12,942 nucleotides of DNA from Nitrososphaerales archaeon TH5896 (lineage in GTDB: Archaea; Thermoproteota; Nitrososphaeria; Nitrososphaerales; Nitrososphaeraceae): contig JAATVP010000150.1 in NCBI GenBank assembly GCA_014523625.1, forward strand, positions 1 to 12,942. The letters are read 5' to 3'. The notes beneath the pieces are model-generated. The model made no database searches. It worked only from the letters and a program-made list of their open reading frames with translations, and had not been told where the DNA came from. Position numbers and translations under genes: made by a program. Positions 1 to 6,862 of the stretch are shown piece after piece (position 1 is the stretch's first letter; each line of letters begins with the position of its first letter).

Positions 1-1
1 C

Positions 2-688
2 ATTAATACCAATGACAGCAAACCATTAGATTTGCAAAGCTTGAGGGGAAACGTGGTACTTGTGGATTTTTGGACACATAGCTGCATTAATTGCATTAGA
101 ACAATACCATACTTAAATGACTGGTATGAAAAATATTCTGACAAAGGGCTTACAATTGTAGGTGTTCACACACCAGAATTTGAGTTTGAAAAGAACTTCA
201 ATAATGTGAAATCTGCAGTTGACAAATTCCAAATTAAATATCCTGTGTTACAGGATAATGATAAGGGAACTTGGAATGCCTATGAAAATAGATACTGGCC
301 AAGGAAATATATTATTGATACAGAAGGAAATATACGTTATGATCATATAGGTGAAGGTGCATATTCTGAAACAGAGAAGGTATTACAGTATTTATTAGCA
401 GAACGAGCTGCTAAAATGGGCAAAACAGAGATAATATTCTCCAATATTTCGAATTCAACAGTTCCAGCAAGTGGCGGAAATTCAAAAGCGAGTGAAATAG
501 ATTTTTCCAAGATACAAACACCAGAAATTTACTTGGGCTATCAATTAGCGCAGGAACGCCTTGGAAATACTGAAAACTTTCAGCCCGATCGAACTGTATC
601 CTATACTATTGCACACAATAATAATAATACTAATAACACTGATTTCAAACCAAATATGGTATATCTAGAATGTCAAGATAGGATTTAA
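2..688 (+). CDS. Thioredoxin-domain (DipZ/TlpA-like) protein, 5' end outside window, 3' end truncated
   Basis: The reading frame is open from the left edge (frame starting at base 2), so the true start lies outside; the TTG at 32 is unlikely to be the start because homologous-looking sequence (ending KPLDLQSLRG) precedes it. Visible are the thioredoxin-fold strand VVLVDFW, the redox motif C-I-N-C (cysteines at codons 83-85 and 92-94), IRTIPYLNDWYEKY, and GVHTPEFEFEKN, which are hallmarks of the DipZ C-terminal/TlpA-like thiol:disulfide oxidoreductases that act outside the cytoplasmic membrane. A second module follows (TPEIYLGYQLAQERLGN, then NMVYLE), matching the start of the DipZ C-terminal beta domain. 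In relatives that domain continues after YLEG with a W-x-N-N motif; here it ends abruptly in CQDRI and a stop. The stop lies in sequence that, in another frame, encodes an unrelated acetyltransferase end. The CxxC domain is intact, so a shortened redox protein could still be made; the family call is confident, function is not. Confidence 0.82.
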   Translation: MNTNDSKPLDLQSLRGNVVLVDFWTHSCINCIRTIPYLNDWYEKYSDKGLTIVGVHTPEFEFEKNFNNVKSAVDKFQIKYPVLQDNDKGTWNAYENRYWPRKYIIDTEGNIRYDHIGEGAYSETEKVLQYLLAERAAKMGKTEIIFSNISNSTVPASGGNSKASEIDFSKIQTPEIYLGYQLAQERLGNTENFQPDRTVSYTIAHNNNNTNNTDFKPNMVYLECQDRI

Positions 689-1013
689 CTGTGAAATTGC
701 GAAATCATACTTTAAGGGTCATTATAAGATAGCGCATCAAAATGTAATCCTTGACAGTGTCATTGGCAAGAACGTATGGTTTGGAGGATTTTCTGGAACT
801 GCAAATGTTCTGTTGGACAGAAGAAATATCAGATATGAGATAGGCTCGGGAAAGTATATGGATATAGGTAGGAATCATTTTGGGGCACTTGTTGGTGACA
901 ATGCAGCTGTAGGCGCAGCAGTCATTATATTGCCAGGGAGATACGTACCAAATAATTCAATCATTCAAGCGGGTACCATTTATTGCAAGAATGAAGCTGA
1001 TACAAGATATTGA
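669..1013 (+). pseudogene. 3' remnant of sugar-1-phosphate nucleotidyltransferase/acetyltransferase (GlmU-like beta-helix)
   Basis: From base 669, in a frame different from the preceding thioredoxin gene, 114 codons encode VKIGFNCEIAKS, HQNVILDSVIGKNVWFGG, SGTANVLL, GALVGDNAAVGAAVIILPGR and PNNSIIQAGTI. Hexapeptide-repeat (I/V-G-x-x) periodicity and the order of these blocks match the C-terminal left-handed beta-helix of GlmU-type enzymes, which transfer nucleotidyl and acetyl groups in nucleotide-sugar synthesis. The N-terminal nucleotidyltransferase half (several hundred residues in the family) is absent and a TAG lies in frame at 666-668, so this is only a tail. The first ATG in frame (813) would give just 66 residues and starts mid-helix, so I do not regard it as a gene. 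The fragment is fused to the truncated upstream gene near base 670. It is identified from motif memory; no alignment was run. Confidence 0.72.
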
Positions 1014-1340
1014 CATTGTAGATTATCAAGAAGCTTCTACCAGATAATTAGAATCGTCTATGAGGTTAAAATAAATGTGAACTCTTTGTAGTTTCTGCAG
1101 AGTGTTCTGGACATAGCGCTTGGGCTTTGGCAGGAGGGCAACAATGCCAAAGCCTCTCATGGCGCATGTTTGTGTCTAATGCGACGGTGTTTGATTATTC
1201 TATTTTAATCGCAACAATATATACTCCAGCCCTAACACTCTGAATAATACTAAGAGGGAGGAAAGTGATCGAAAGAATTGGCGCGTACATATTTATTTTT
1301 TACCTACTAAGGTGAACCAAGAATGCAGAAGGTACTTCAT
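1014..1340. other. Non-coding interval with hairpin and micro-ORFs
   Basis: No ORF of gene length is visible. It holds a 10-bp palindrome AGAAGCTTCT (1029-1038), the long hairpin at 1112-1168 described separately, and two very short frames with good ribosome-binding signals (1265-1315 and 1323-1364, see findings). A terminator for the minus-strand gene ending at 1341 would be expected here; I see no clear run of T on the minus strand directly after its stop. Confidence 0.5.
1112..1168. repeat. Extended imperfect hairpin (inverted repeat), possible structured RNA
   Basis: A perfect 10-bp inner stem (GGCTTTGGCA at 1123-1132 pairing with TGCCAAAGCC at 1145-1154) closes a 12-nt loop. It is extended by a G-T pair (1122/1155) and, across an internal loop, by an outer stem CAT-A-GCGC (1112-1119) with GCGCATG (1162-1168), with one bulged A. 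GC content is clearly higher than in the flanks. There is no T tract, so it is not a typical archaeal terminator; it could be a small RNA, a regulatory hairpin or the scar of a small mobile element. Confidence 0.55.
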
Positions 1341-1625
1341 CTACAAAAGGGTGATTCTAAATAATACCAATAGTCCCCCAAGTTCTGCTACATGTATAGC
1401 CAAAAAATATGGGACTAGTGCAGGAGCATAAAGTGGCTCCATCATAAAGTAACCATAAACGGCGATTATATTGTGCAACATCAACAGGCTAGCAAAGAGT
1501 ATTAGACCAATAGTAAAATTAGCCTTGCTAGTCTTGTAGACTTTTGCATACAATACAAGTAATGCAATTAGGACAGCTATATTAGCTGAAGCCACAATAG
1601 CATTAGCACTGATCAGAGGATCCAA
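1341..1625 (-). CDS. Small three-helix membrane protein (resembles haloarchaeal DUF7521-type proteins)
   Basis: The 94-residue product has three hydrophobic segments at about residues 7-30, 38-60 and 71-93, separated by the short basic loop KVYKTSKAN and a PLYAP turn. It starts with TTG: the in-frame stop is nine codons upstream-side with no ATG between, and a GGTG stretch plus a TATA-like element (CTATATTTT in minus sense) lie just upstream. It sits 103 bp downstream of the winged-helix gene on the same strand. In many archaea small 3-TM proteins of this shape are paired with a winged-helix regulator, and the pairing here supports that assignment. The biochemical function is unknown; a membrane sensor or partner of the regulator is an inference only. 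Confidence 0.7.
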   Translation of the reverse strand: MDPLISANAIVASANIAVLIALLVLYAKVYKTSKANFTIGLILFASLLMLHNIIAVYGYFMMEPLYAPALVPYFLAIHVAELGGLLVLFRITLL

Positions 1626-1728
1626 CCTAACAGCACCAAAATATAGTAATTCTCTTATTTACTTTTGTCCATATTTGTTCCAGATCAAAGAAAATGAATA
1701 CGGTAATTGCTGACTGATAGAGATATTC

Positions 1729-2031
1729 TTATTTTGTACTCTCCCTTATTTGAGATGCTATTTGATCAAAGGCAGTAATGTTTGATTCAAGATAATCAGA
1801 AATGAAATATGACACCCCGTATTTTTCCCCCACTTTACTAACCATATTATTCTTCTCAAGTACTGAAATGTGATGCTGGATTGCTTTGTAATCAAGCTTG
1901 AGGGTTTCAGCAAGCTGATTTATGTTATGCGGGTGTTCTTTTAGCAACTCGATAATCTTAATTCTATTATTGCCTCCCCTAGAGCCAGCAAAAAGGTACC
2001 AAAATATACGCTTAGCATTAGGGTCGAGCAT
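1729..2031 (-). CDS. Winged-helix (ArsR-like) transcriptional regulator
   Basis: The 100-residue protein carries a winged helix-turn-helix: NRIKIIELLKEHPHNINQLA followed by the recognition helix region LDYKAIQHHISVLEKNNMVS (about residues 40-65) and a wing (KVGEKYGVSYFIS). The conserved R-G-G-x-x-R-x-K-I motif near residue 18-25 is typical of the archaeal ArsR-like family that often pairs with small 3-TM proteins. No metal-binding cysteines are present, so classical arsenic or metal sensing is unlikely. The ATG at 2031 is preceded by AGGAAG and by a TATA element at 2061-2070. It is the first gene of the 2031-1341 unit and is divergent from the ABC exporter operon, so it could control itself, the 3-TM protein, the exporter, or all of these; the target is inferred from position. 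Confidence 0.8.
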   Translation of the reverse strand: MLDPNAKRIFWYLFAGSRGGNNRIKIIELLKEHPHNINQLAETLKLDYKAIQHHISVLEKNNMVSKVGEKYGVSYFISDYLESNITAFDQIASQIRESTK

Positions 2032-2060
2032 CGACTTCCTAATTTTGGTTTGACTATCTT

Positions 2061-2070
2061 AATAAGTATA
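2061..2070 (-). promoter_or_regulatory. TATA box for winged-helix gene
   Basis: In minus-strand sense this reads TATACTTATT, about 30-39 bases upstream of the ATG at 2031. The spacing predicts a short leader that includes the AGGAAG ribosome binding site. It is predicted from consensus only. Confidence 0.45.
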
Positions 2071-2177
2071 GATTGAAGTCCCCTTTTTTCGGCCACTTGC
2101 TTTGCCATGTGTGTTTAATTGAAACTGAGGGCGTATTCGGAGCTTGAGAATAATTAATCCTATACCAAAATTTGATG

Positions 2178-2203
2178 ACTGACCAGTCAGTTATGTTTAA
2201 ATA
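2178..2203 (+). promoter_or_regulatory. Operator-like dyad abutting a TATA box, upstream of ABC operon
   Basis: A perfect inverted repeat ACTGAC-CA-GTCAGT (2178-2191) is followed four bases later by TTTAAATA (2196-2203), a good TATA box. The dyad covers the position of the TFB recognition element, so a bound dimeric repressor would exclude TFB/TBP. The half-sites resemble operators of TetR-family repressors, which often control exporters, but no TetR gene is in the window. A second TATA-like run, TTTATATA (2253-2260), lies closer to the gene. Confidence 0.5.
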
Positions 2204-2333
2204 CGGGAATCGTAGTCATCTATTTCCTCCATTGCATATTTATAAACTATACTTTATATATTATCATTTAAGGGTCGTCGATATGTACACAAATTGTGAC
2301 ATAGCACCAGTATGATAATTTGGTGAGCAATGA

Positions 2334-3425
2334 ATGGTAAAGAACCGAACTGGCAATCAAGCACATTCATCGATCAGAGATCGAAATGGACCCTGTATTT
2401 CAGTTACTAATCTTAAAAAGCTATATGGTAAGGCTAAAGAATTTACCCTTGATGGCATTTCATTTGACGTAAAGTATGGCACGGTGTTTGGTTTTCTTGG
2501 TCCAAACGGAGCTGGGAAGACTACAACCCTTAAAATCCTTACAACCCTTCTTAGTCCCACATCTGGGAGTGTATACATTTTTGGTAAAGACATAATTAGA
2601 AAACAGTCTGAAATCAAGAGAAAGATAGGAGTGGTGTCACAAAACCCTAGCTTTGAGGCGAATTTAACAGTTGAAAGAGCCCTTGACCTATATGGTCTCT
2701 TATGGGGATTACATGATAGTAGGGTAAGAAAGAACAAGGTGAATGAAATATTAAGTACCTTTGACCTTGAATCGATCAGAAATTCCAAGAATGATGAGCT
2801 CTCTATAGGTCAGAGAAGAAGAGTGCAACTTGCAAGAGAATTCATGCATGGAGAGGATATGGATCTTTTATTTCTTGATGAACCTACAGTAGGGTTGGAT
2901 CCTTCTGCAAGGCGTATGCTATTGGACTATATAAAGAAACACGTAATGTCTGGACTGACGGTTCTCTTCACTACCCACGTAATGGAGGAGGCAGAATATT
3001 TGTGTGATGAAATTGCTATAATAGATAATGGAAGGATAATCGCTTTTGATACTCCAACAGGACTAAAACAAAAATATGGTGGAGCGAACAAGATTATTGA
3101 AATTACCTTCAAAGAAGTACTCAGCCAATCCTTTGTTGATCTACTAAAGAAAATAATCATTGGCAGTGAATATAGTGATGGTGACCAAAAACGTAGGGGT
3201 ATTATTACTAATACTACTTCTCGTATCGATTTAAATGAAACAAATCCAAATGCAATTACAATTACTGTAAATAATGCTGAAGAAGTTATCTCCGAGATCT
3301 TACAGCTCGTTTCTAAGAAAGGTATGCGAATAGAAAGTATTTCCATAAATCCGCCATCATTGGAGGATGTATTCCTATCAATTGTCAATGATGAAAATAA
3401 TTTGAGGGATAACGAAAGAAAATGA
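2334..3425 (+). CDS. ABC transporter ATP-binding protein, DrrA/ABC-2 export type
   Basis: The 363-residue ATPase has all nucleotide-binding motifs: Walker A GPNGAGKT (56-63), Q-loop Q103 in VSQNP, signature LSIGQ (156-160, variant of LSGGQ), Walker B LLFLDEP (178-184), D-loop GLD and H-loop H215 in TTHVMEEAE. The C-terminal ~110 residues resemble the extension of DrrA-like drug-export ATPases, ending in the conserved SLEDVFLSI block. It would power efflux through the permease encoded next to it, with which it shares a 4-base ATGA overlap. The start is ATG 2334, with GGTGAG (2322-2327) six bases upstream. The N-terminal ~20 residues are longer than usual. Substrate (drug, lipid or other) cannot be told from sequence. 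Confidence 0.93.
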   Translation: MVKNRTGNQAHSSIRDRNGPCISVTNLKKLYGKAKEFTLDGISFDVKYGTVFGFLGPNGAGKTTTLKILTTLLSPTSGSVYIFGKDIIRKQSEIKRKIGVVSQNPSFEANLTVERALDLYGLLWGLHDSRVRKNKVNEILSTFDLESIRNSKNDELSIGQRRRVQLAREFMHGEDMDLLFLDEPTVGLDPSARRMLLDYIKKHVMSGLTVLFTTHVMEEAEYLCDEIAIIDNGRIIAFDTPTGLKQKYGGANKIIEITFKEVLSQSFVDLLKKIIIGSEYSDGDQKRRGIITNTTSRIDLNETNPNAITITVNNAEEVISEILQLVSKKGMRIESISINPPSLEDVFLSIVNDENNLRDNERK

Positions 3426-4216
3426 AGTCAATGAATGACTATATCGTTGGATACAGTATCATTTTACTCGTATACAGGAACATTGTTGCTGCTATTGATA
3501 AGATGTTTTTGATTTGGCAGATAGCCTTTCCGGTTGTTTATATATTTGTTGCAGGGTACGCATATTCTGCATTAATAGGAGATCAAGGCATCACTATCGG
3601 GTCGTTGACTGTAACGTATGTTTCATTTTTGACTGCTGGTATGATAGGATTTAATGTAATGAATGGGAGCACTATAGCTGGAGCTATCATCTGGAATGAT
3701 AAGAGAAACGGCATGTTTCAGCAAATTCTGGTCATGCCGTTTAATAAAATCCAATATGTTATTGCCAATCTTATAACACTCATTCTAATTGGATTGGGTA
3801 GTGCTGCAGTTATTATGGTAATTGGGTTTCCAACTATTTTCTATGACATCAACGTCACATTGTGGAGTATCCCTTACACCATATACGCATTGGTAGCAGG
3901 TTCAGTATTCTTTGGTTCCTTTACAATAATTCTATCCACTAGGATGAAGAGTAGTGAAGGTTATAATGTAATTAGTAATGGCTTATTCCTATTCTTTGCT
4001 TTTGTCAGTTCGGCATTTTATCCTGCAGAGGGTTTACCTCAACCCTTATCTGCCGCTTTCTACTTAAATCCGTTAACTTATATAGTAGATCTTACCAGAG
4101 CGGGAATATTTGCACAAGTAAGTACGTTTACCAATATTGAAGTGGTAATACTGGGTTTACTCTCATCTACGGTATTCTTAATCGCTACGAGATCAATGAT
4201 CAAGATGGAAGCTTAG
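3422..4216 (+). CDS. ABC-2 type transporter permease (DrrB-like)
   Basis: The 264-residue integral membrane protein has about six hydrophobic segments (roughly 29-49, 66-90, 111-135, 150-171, 186-203, 238-256). The cytoplasmic motif DKRNGMFQQILVMP (93-106) corresponds to the E-R-x-x-G-T-x-x-x-L-x-x-T-P coupling motif of ABC-2 permeases, and NPLTYIVDLTR (216-226) is the family's C-terminal signature. Its ATG overlaps the ATPase stop codon (ATGA), so the two are translationally coupled subunits of one exporter, presumably a homodimeric permease with two ATPases. The length is normal for the family and no defects were seen. Confidence 0.92.
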   Translation: MKSMNDYIVGYSIILLVYRNIVAAIDKMFLIWQIAFPVVYIFVAGYAYSALIGDQGITIGSLTVTYVSFLTAGMIGFNVMNGSTIAGAIIWNDKRNGMFQQILVMPFNKIQYVIANLITLILIGLGSAAVIMVIGFPTIFYDINVTLWSIPYTIYALVAGSVFFGSFTIILSTRMKSSEGYNVISNGLFLFFAFVSSAFYPAEGLPQPLSAAFYLNPLTYIVDLTRAGIFAQVSTFTNIEVVILGLLSSTVFLIATRSMIKMEA

Positions 4217-4592
4217 CTTAGATACTACTCACATAGTGGATGAGGCCTGAAACATTGCTCAAGCGCTAGGTACGTATTTGCACTTTCGAACCAATAATCA
4301 ATTTAGAAATAGTGGTGACTGTGTTATGAGTTATGTATATAGTAGATGCAAAAAGGTGGAAAACAAAGAGAAAGAAGTAAAAATGAACCTATACACAGTT
4401 GTGTGTGCCTAACAAGAATGATCTTATCCTCATTGTGATGATCGCTGATCTAACTAATTCAATTACACCTAATGAAATAAAAAATTAGATTGAAAGGTTG
4501 TGTAGCTGGACTTTCAAAAGTCGAGTAAATGAATTTGTACTATCCAAACTGTTATAACAGGTGTTTGACTTTTTTTATTTGGTTCTGCGGTA
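4217..4592. other. Intergenic region between ABC operon and antiporter gene
   Basis: It contains a possible 28-codon ORF (4326-4412, listed separately), a weak GACTT/AAGTC hairpin with a TCAA loop (4509-4522), and a T-rich run (4570-4580) that could serve as terminator of an upstream transcript or as part of the antiporter promoter. Nothing else is convincing. Confidence 0.4.
4326..4412 (+). CDS. Possible 28-residue small protein
   Basis: ATG 4326 is preceded at a seven-base spacing by GGTGAC (4313-4318), a good archaeal ribosome binding site, and by AT-rich sequence that could hold a TATA element. The product is basic and contains the K/E-rich stretch KKVENKEKEVK and two cysteines. It lies alone between the permease and the antiporter. 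There is no recognised homology; chance cannot be excluded for an ORF this short. Confidence 0.22.
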   Translation: MSYVYSRCKKVENKEKEVKMNLYTVVCA

Positions 4593-5825
4593 ATGGTAAT
4601 TGAGATAGGTCCAGTAGTACAGGATTTCACGGTCATCATGATAGTTGCGTCTGTTATGGCCTTGATCTCATATAAACTCAAGCAACCAATGGTCATAGGT
4701 TTCATCATTGCCGGGATGATTATTGGTCCATATACACCACCTTTTAGTCTAATTACTAGTACTGAGGTACTAAACCTGTTCGCAGAGATTGGAGTCATAT
4801 TAGTACTTTTTGTTGTAGGAATGGAATTTCCTATTGCGAAGCTACGCAAGATTGGAAAAAGGGCCTTTATTATTGCGTCATCAGAGGCATTTGGAACTTT
4901 CATTATTGGATTTGTGGTGGGTCATTCTGTGTTGCAATATCAGCTGTTCGATAGTCTATTCTTAGCACTAGCTATCTCAGTCACAAGTACAGTAATTGTT
5001 ATGAGAATCCTAGAAGAATTGAACATGATACAAGATGAGGCGACTACACTTATCCTTGGAGTAGCAGTCATTGAAGATATTATAATAATCTCGATGCTTG
5101 CAATCCTGCAGTCAGTAGCCTCATCCCCATTGGGAGACGTATCGATCTTCGAAATAGCGACGTCAATTGGGCTGGTGCTAGCATTCATTGGAGGAGTACT
5201 ATTTCTTGGTTCTAAAGTCGTACCTCGGTTCATTAACTACGTAGGAAGTACGAACCAACACGATGTACTGGTAATAGCCATGCTAGGAGTAACCTTTGGT
5301 ATATGCTTTATTGCGTTTGAAGTTGGCATTTCGGTGGCTGCAGGTGCGTTCTTTGCTGGTGTGTTGATTGCAGAATCAAAGGTTCATTCTGTTACAAAAG
5401 TGCTGGCTACTCCTATAAGGGATATGTTTGCAGCTCTGTTTTTTGTGTCAGTTGGAGCTTTAATGAATATCACATTGCTTCCTGCATTCATAGTACCCGC
5501 ACTAGTCTTGGTTGGAATCTCCATATCTGCAAAATTCTTTACGGTATTCCTTGCGTCAAGATCTCAAGGCCTTAGCATGGTTACGTCTTTAAGAACTGGG
5601 TTTGGCCTATCTTCTTCTGGAGGAGAGCTAGCTCTTGTTGCAGCAAAAGGGGGTTCAGATGTTGGAGTAACAAGTTCATTTCTGCTACCCATGGTTGGTA
5701 CCATGACTGTAATAACAACATTCATGACGCCGTATATCATAAAATTTGGTTGGCGGGTAGCTGAATCATTCAGAAAAGAAAGATTAGGAGAAGAATATGT
5801 AGGAAGCGATAAGACTGATGAATAA
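4593..5825 (+). CDS. CPA2-family cation:proton antiporter (Kef/Nha-type membrane domain)
   Basis: The 410-residue protein is almost wholly membrane-embedded (about 11-12 segments) and matches the Na+/H+ exchanger fold of CPA2 proteins: QPMVIGFIIAGMIIGP (31-46), LFVVGMEF (72-79), the unwound-helix region SVTSTVIVMRILEELN, and GVAVIEDIIIISMLAIL, where E161-D162 occupy the ion-binding acidic pair. FFVSVGALMN and a GLSSSGGELALVA segment complete the family pattern. It would exchange K+ or Na+ for protons across the cytoplasmic membrane. There is no C-terminal RCK/TrkA-N domain, so regulation by NAD(H) within this polypeptide is unlikely. The start is ATG 4593, because a TGA lies in frame nine codons upstream; no clear ribosome binding site is seen. 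Its last 42 bases are antisense to the convergent gene. Confidence 0.92.
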   Translation: MVIEIGPVVQDFTVIMIVASVMALISYKLKQPMVIGFIIAGMIIGPYTPPFSLITSTEVLNLFAEIGVILVLFVVGMEFPIAKLRKIGKRAFIIASSEAFGTFIIGFVVGHSVLQYQLFDSLFLALAISVTSTVIVMRILEELNMIQDEATTLILGVAVIEDIIIISMLAILQSVASSPLGDVSIFEIATSIGLVLAFIGGVLFLGSKVVPRFINYVGSTNQHDVLVIAMLGVTFGICFIAFEVGISVAAGAFFAGVLIAESKVHSVTKVLATPIRDMFAALFFVSVGALMNITLLPAFIVPALVLVGISISAKFFTVFLASRSQGLSMVTSLRTGFGLSSSGGELALVAAKGGSDVGVTSSFLLPMVGTMTVITTFMTPYIIKFGWRVAESFRKERLGEEYVGSDKTDE

Positions 5826-6311
5826 ACAATAGCTCAACCCTGTGGCAGTTTGGTTCTCTTTGCTTACGGTAGTGTCTTCGATCTCTGTTTCCGCATCTAT
5901 ACTTTCTAATGTTTCACCTCTACCATGGAGTTGTTCCAGACATATCGTGAAACCAACATGGGCACAATCATCTGCCTTGCAATACTGACATACCGGCACT
6001 CCTTCTTTTGTATCAACATGCACTTCAGCTTGTACTGAGCTATCCCATAACACTGTACACTTATCATTCTGAAAGTCTTTGACTACAAATGGATTTTCGA
6101 TAGTAGACTTCTTATGAGTAGAGTTCAGCCAATGAATAAAAGCCATCGTACCCTCATCTAAAGTATTACACCTAATCTTGAAAGCTTTTTCCATTGATTC
6201 AGTTGCAGGTGGTTTATTTTTTTTCTCTTGCTGATTTTCATAACTTCGATGATAACCTGAATCTTGATCAGGTTCATCGTCATCAGAAGACTCGTCTTTA
6301 TTATTTGACAT
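5784..6311 (-). CDS. Hypothetical acidic protein with C-x2-C-x4-C-x-H (SWIM-like) zinc motif
   Basis: The 175-residue product has an acidic, disordered N-terminus (residues 1-38, rich in D, E, N, K), a central domain (about 40-130) and the metal-ligand pattern C108-x2-C111-x4-C116-x-H118 in VCQYCKADDCAHVGFT. This resembles SWIM-type zinc fingers (C-x-C-x(n)-C-x-H) but with C-x2-C. I recall similar uncharacterised proteins in thaumarchaea; no function is known. A nucleic-acid or protein-binding role is only suggested by the motif. The final 13 residues (LFISLIASYIFFS) are encoded by the antisense of the antiporter 3' end and look like read-through rather than conserved sequence. The start is ATG 6311; an AAGGAAC stretch lies upstream. 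Confidence 0.72.
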   Translation of the reverse strand: MSNNKDESSDDDEPDQDSGYHRSYENQQEKKNKPPATESMEKAFKIRCNTLDEGTMAFIHWLNSTHKKSTIENPFVVKDFQNDKCTVLWDSSVQAEVHVDTKEGVPVCQYCKADDCAHVGFTICLEQLHGRGETLESIDAETEIEDTTVSKENQTATGLSYCLFISLIASYIFFS

Positions 6312-6862
6312 GTCTTAATTGCTAGTTCCTTCTTATCCTTTGCATACTACCATCTACTTCGAAATATAAGAATCTTGTGCTTAATTCTCCGAATCACAAG
6401 ACGATTTCATGAAATTTTCTTGGGAAATCTTACTGATGTATTCAAGATACCTAACTTTTATTGCAATACATAGTACCTTCCCCCCTGTCGGCATCTTACC
6501 CTTCTGTTACTAATTAAGCACTTAAGCTATTAGCCTAATACAATATTCCAAATCTTGGATCGAATAACGAAAAAATATTCCTTCGTAGATTTTGTCATTT
6601 TGACGATCCTATGAACATTAGATTCCTTATTATTACTATCGTTACCATCGACTGAAACACTGGATGAAGGAGTTGATTAGCCATTCGTTCCTATTGTTTT
6701 AAAAGATCCAGACGAAGCGGTCAAGATGATAAATGAAAACTTTTGTTCAATAGACGCAAGCATTTTTGGACGAGATACCAGTCAAATTGCCTATAATGAT
6801 CATCTTGATTAAATTAGATTCTCGCCACATATATATGGGACACGTAGATTTTAGGAACAGGT
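6312..6862. other. Long gene-poor interval
   Basis: It contains an aldehyde dehydrogenase remnant (6663-6812), a 7-bp inverted repeat TCTTGTG/CACAAGA (6373-6379 and 6395-6401, 15-nt loop), and a C-run motif TCCCCCCTG (6479-6487) that recurs at 7440. No other coding signal is convincing. Confidence 0.5.
6663..6812 (+). pseudogene. Aldehyde dehydrogenase C-terminal remnant
   Basis: Reading in the frame of base 6681, the translation PFVPIVLKDPDEAVKMINEN, then FCSIDASIFGRD, TSQIAY and HLD-stop aligns by eye with the aldehyde dehydrogenase block G-P-V-x-P-I-x-x-x-D-x-x-E-A-I-x-x-x-N-x-x-x-x-G-L-x-A-S-I-F-x-x-D. The register is maintained without gaps, with S where the family has G. A TAG interrupts the frame at 6678-6680, just where the family's E-x-F-G would be, and nothing upstream (catalytic Cys, NAD-binding region) or downstream matches. 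Only about 45-50 codons survive of a ~480-residue enzyme, so it is non-functional. Confidence 0.55.

Noticed and set aside
813..1013. 66-codon frame as an independent small gene
   Set aside because: It begins in the middle of a beta-helix domain that extends upstream to 669 in the same frame; it is part of a remnant.
2357..3388. Minus-strand frames of 143 and 153 codons opposite the ABC ATPase
   Set aside because: They lie fully antisense to a gene with every ABC motif; composition is that of shadow frames.
4283..4296. TTCGAACC, reminiscent of a tRNA T-loop on the minus strand
   Set aside because: No acceptor, D or anticodon stems could be built around it.
4514..5233. Minus-strand frames opposite the antiporter
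   Set aside because: Antisense shadows of a well-matched membrane protein; T/I/S-rich with no recognisable domain.
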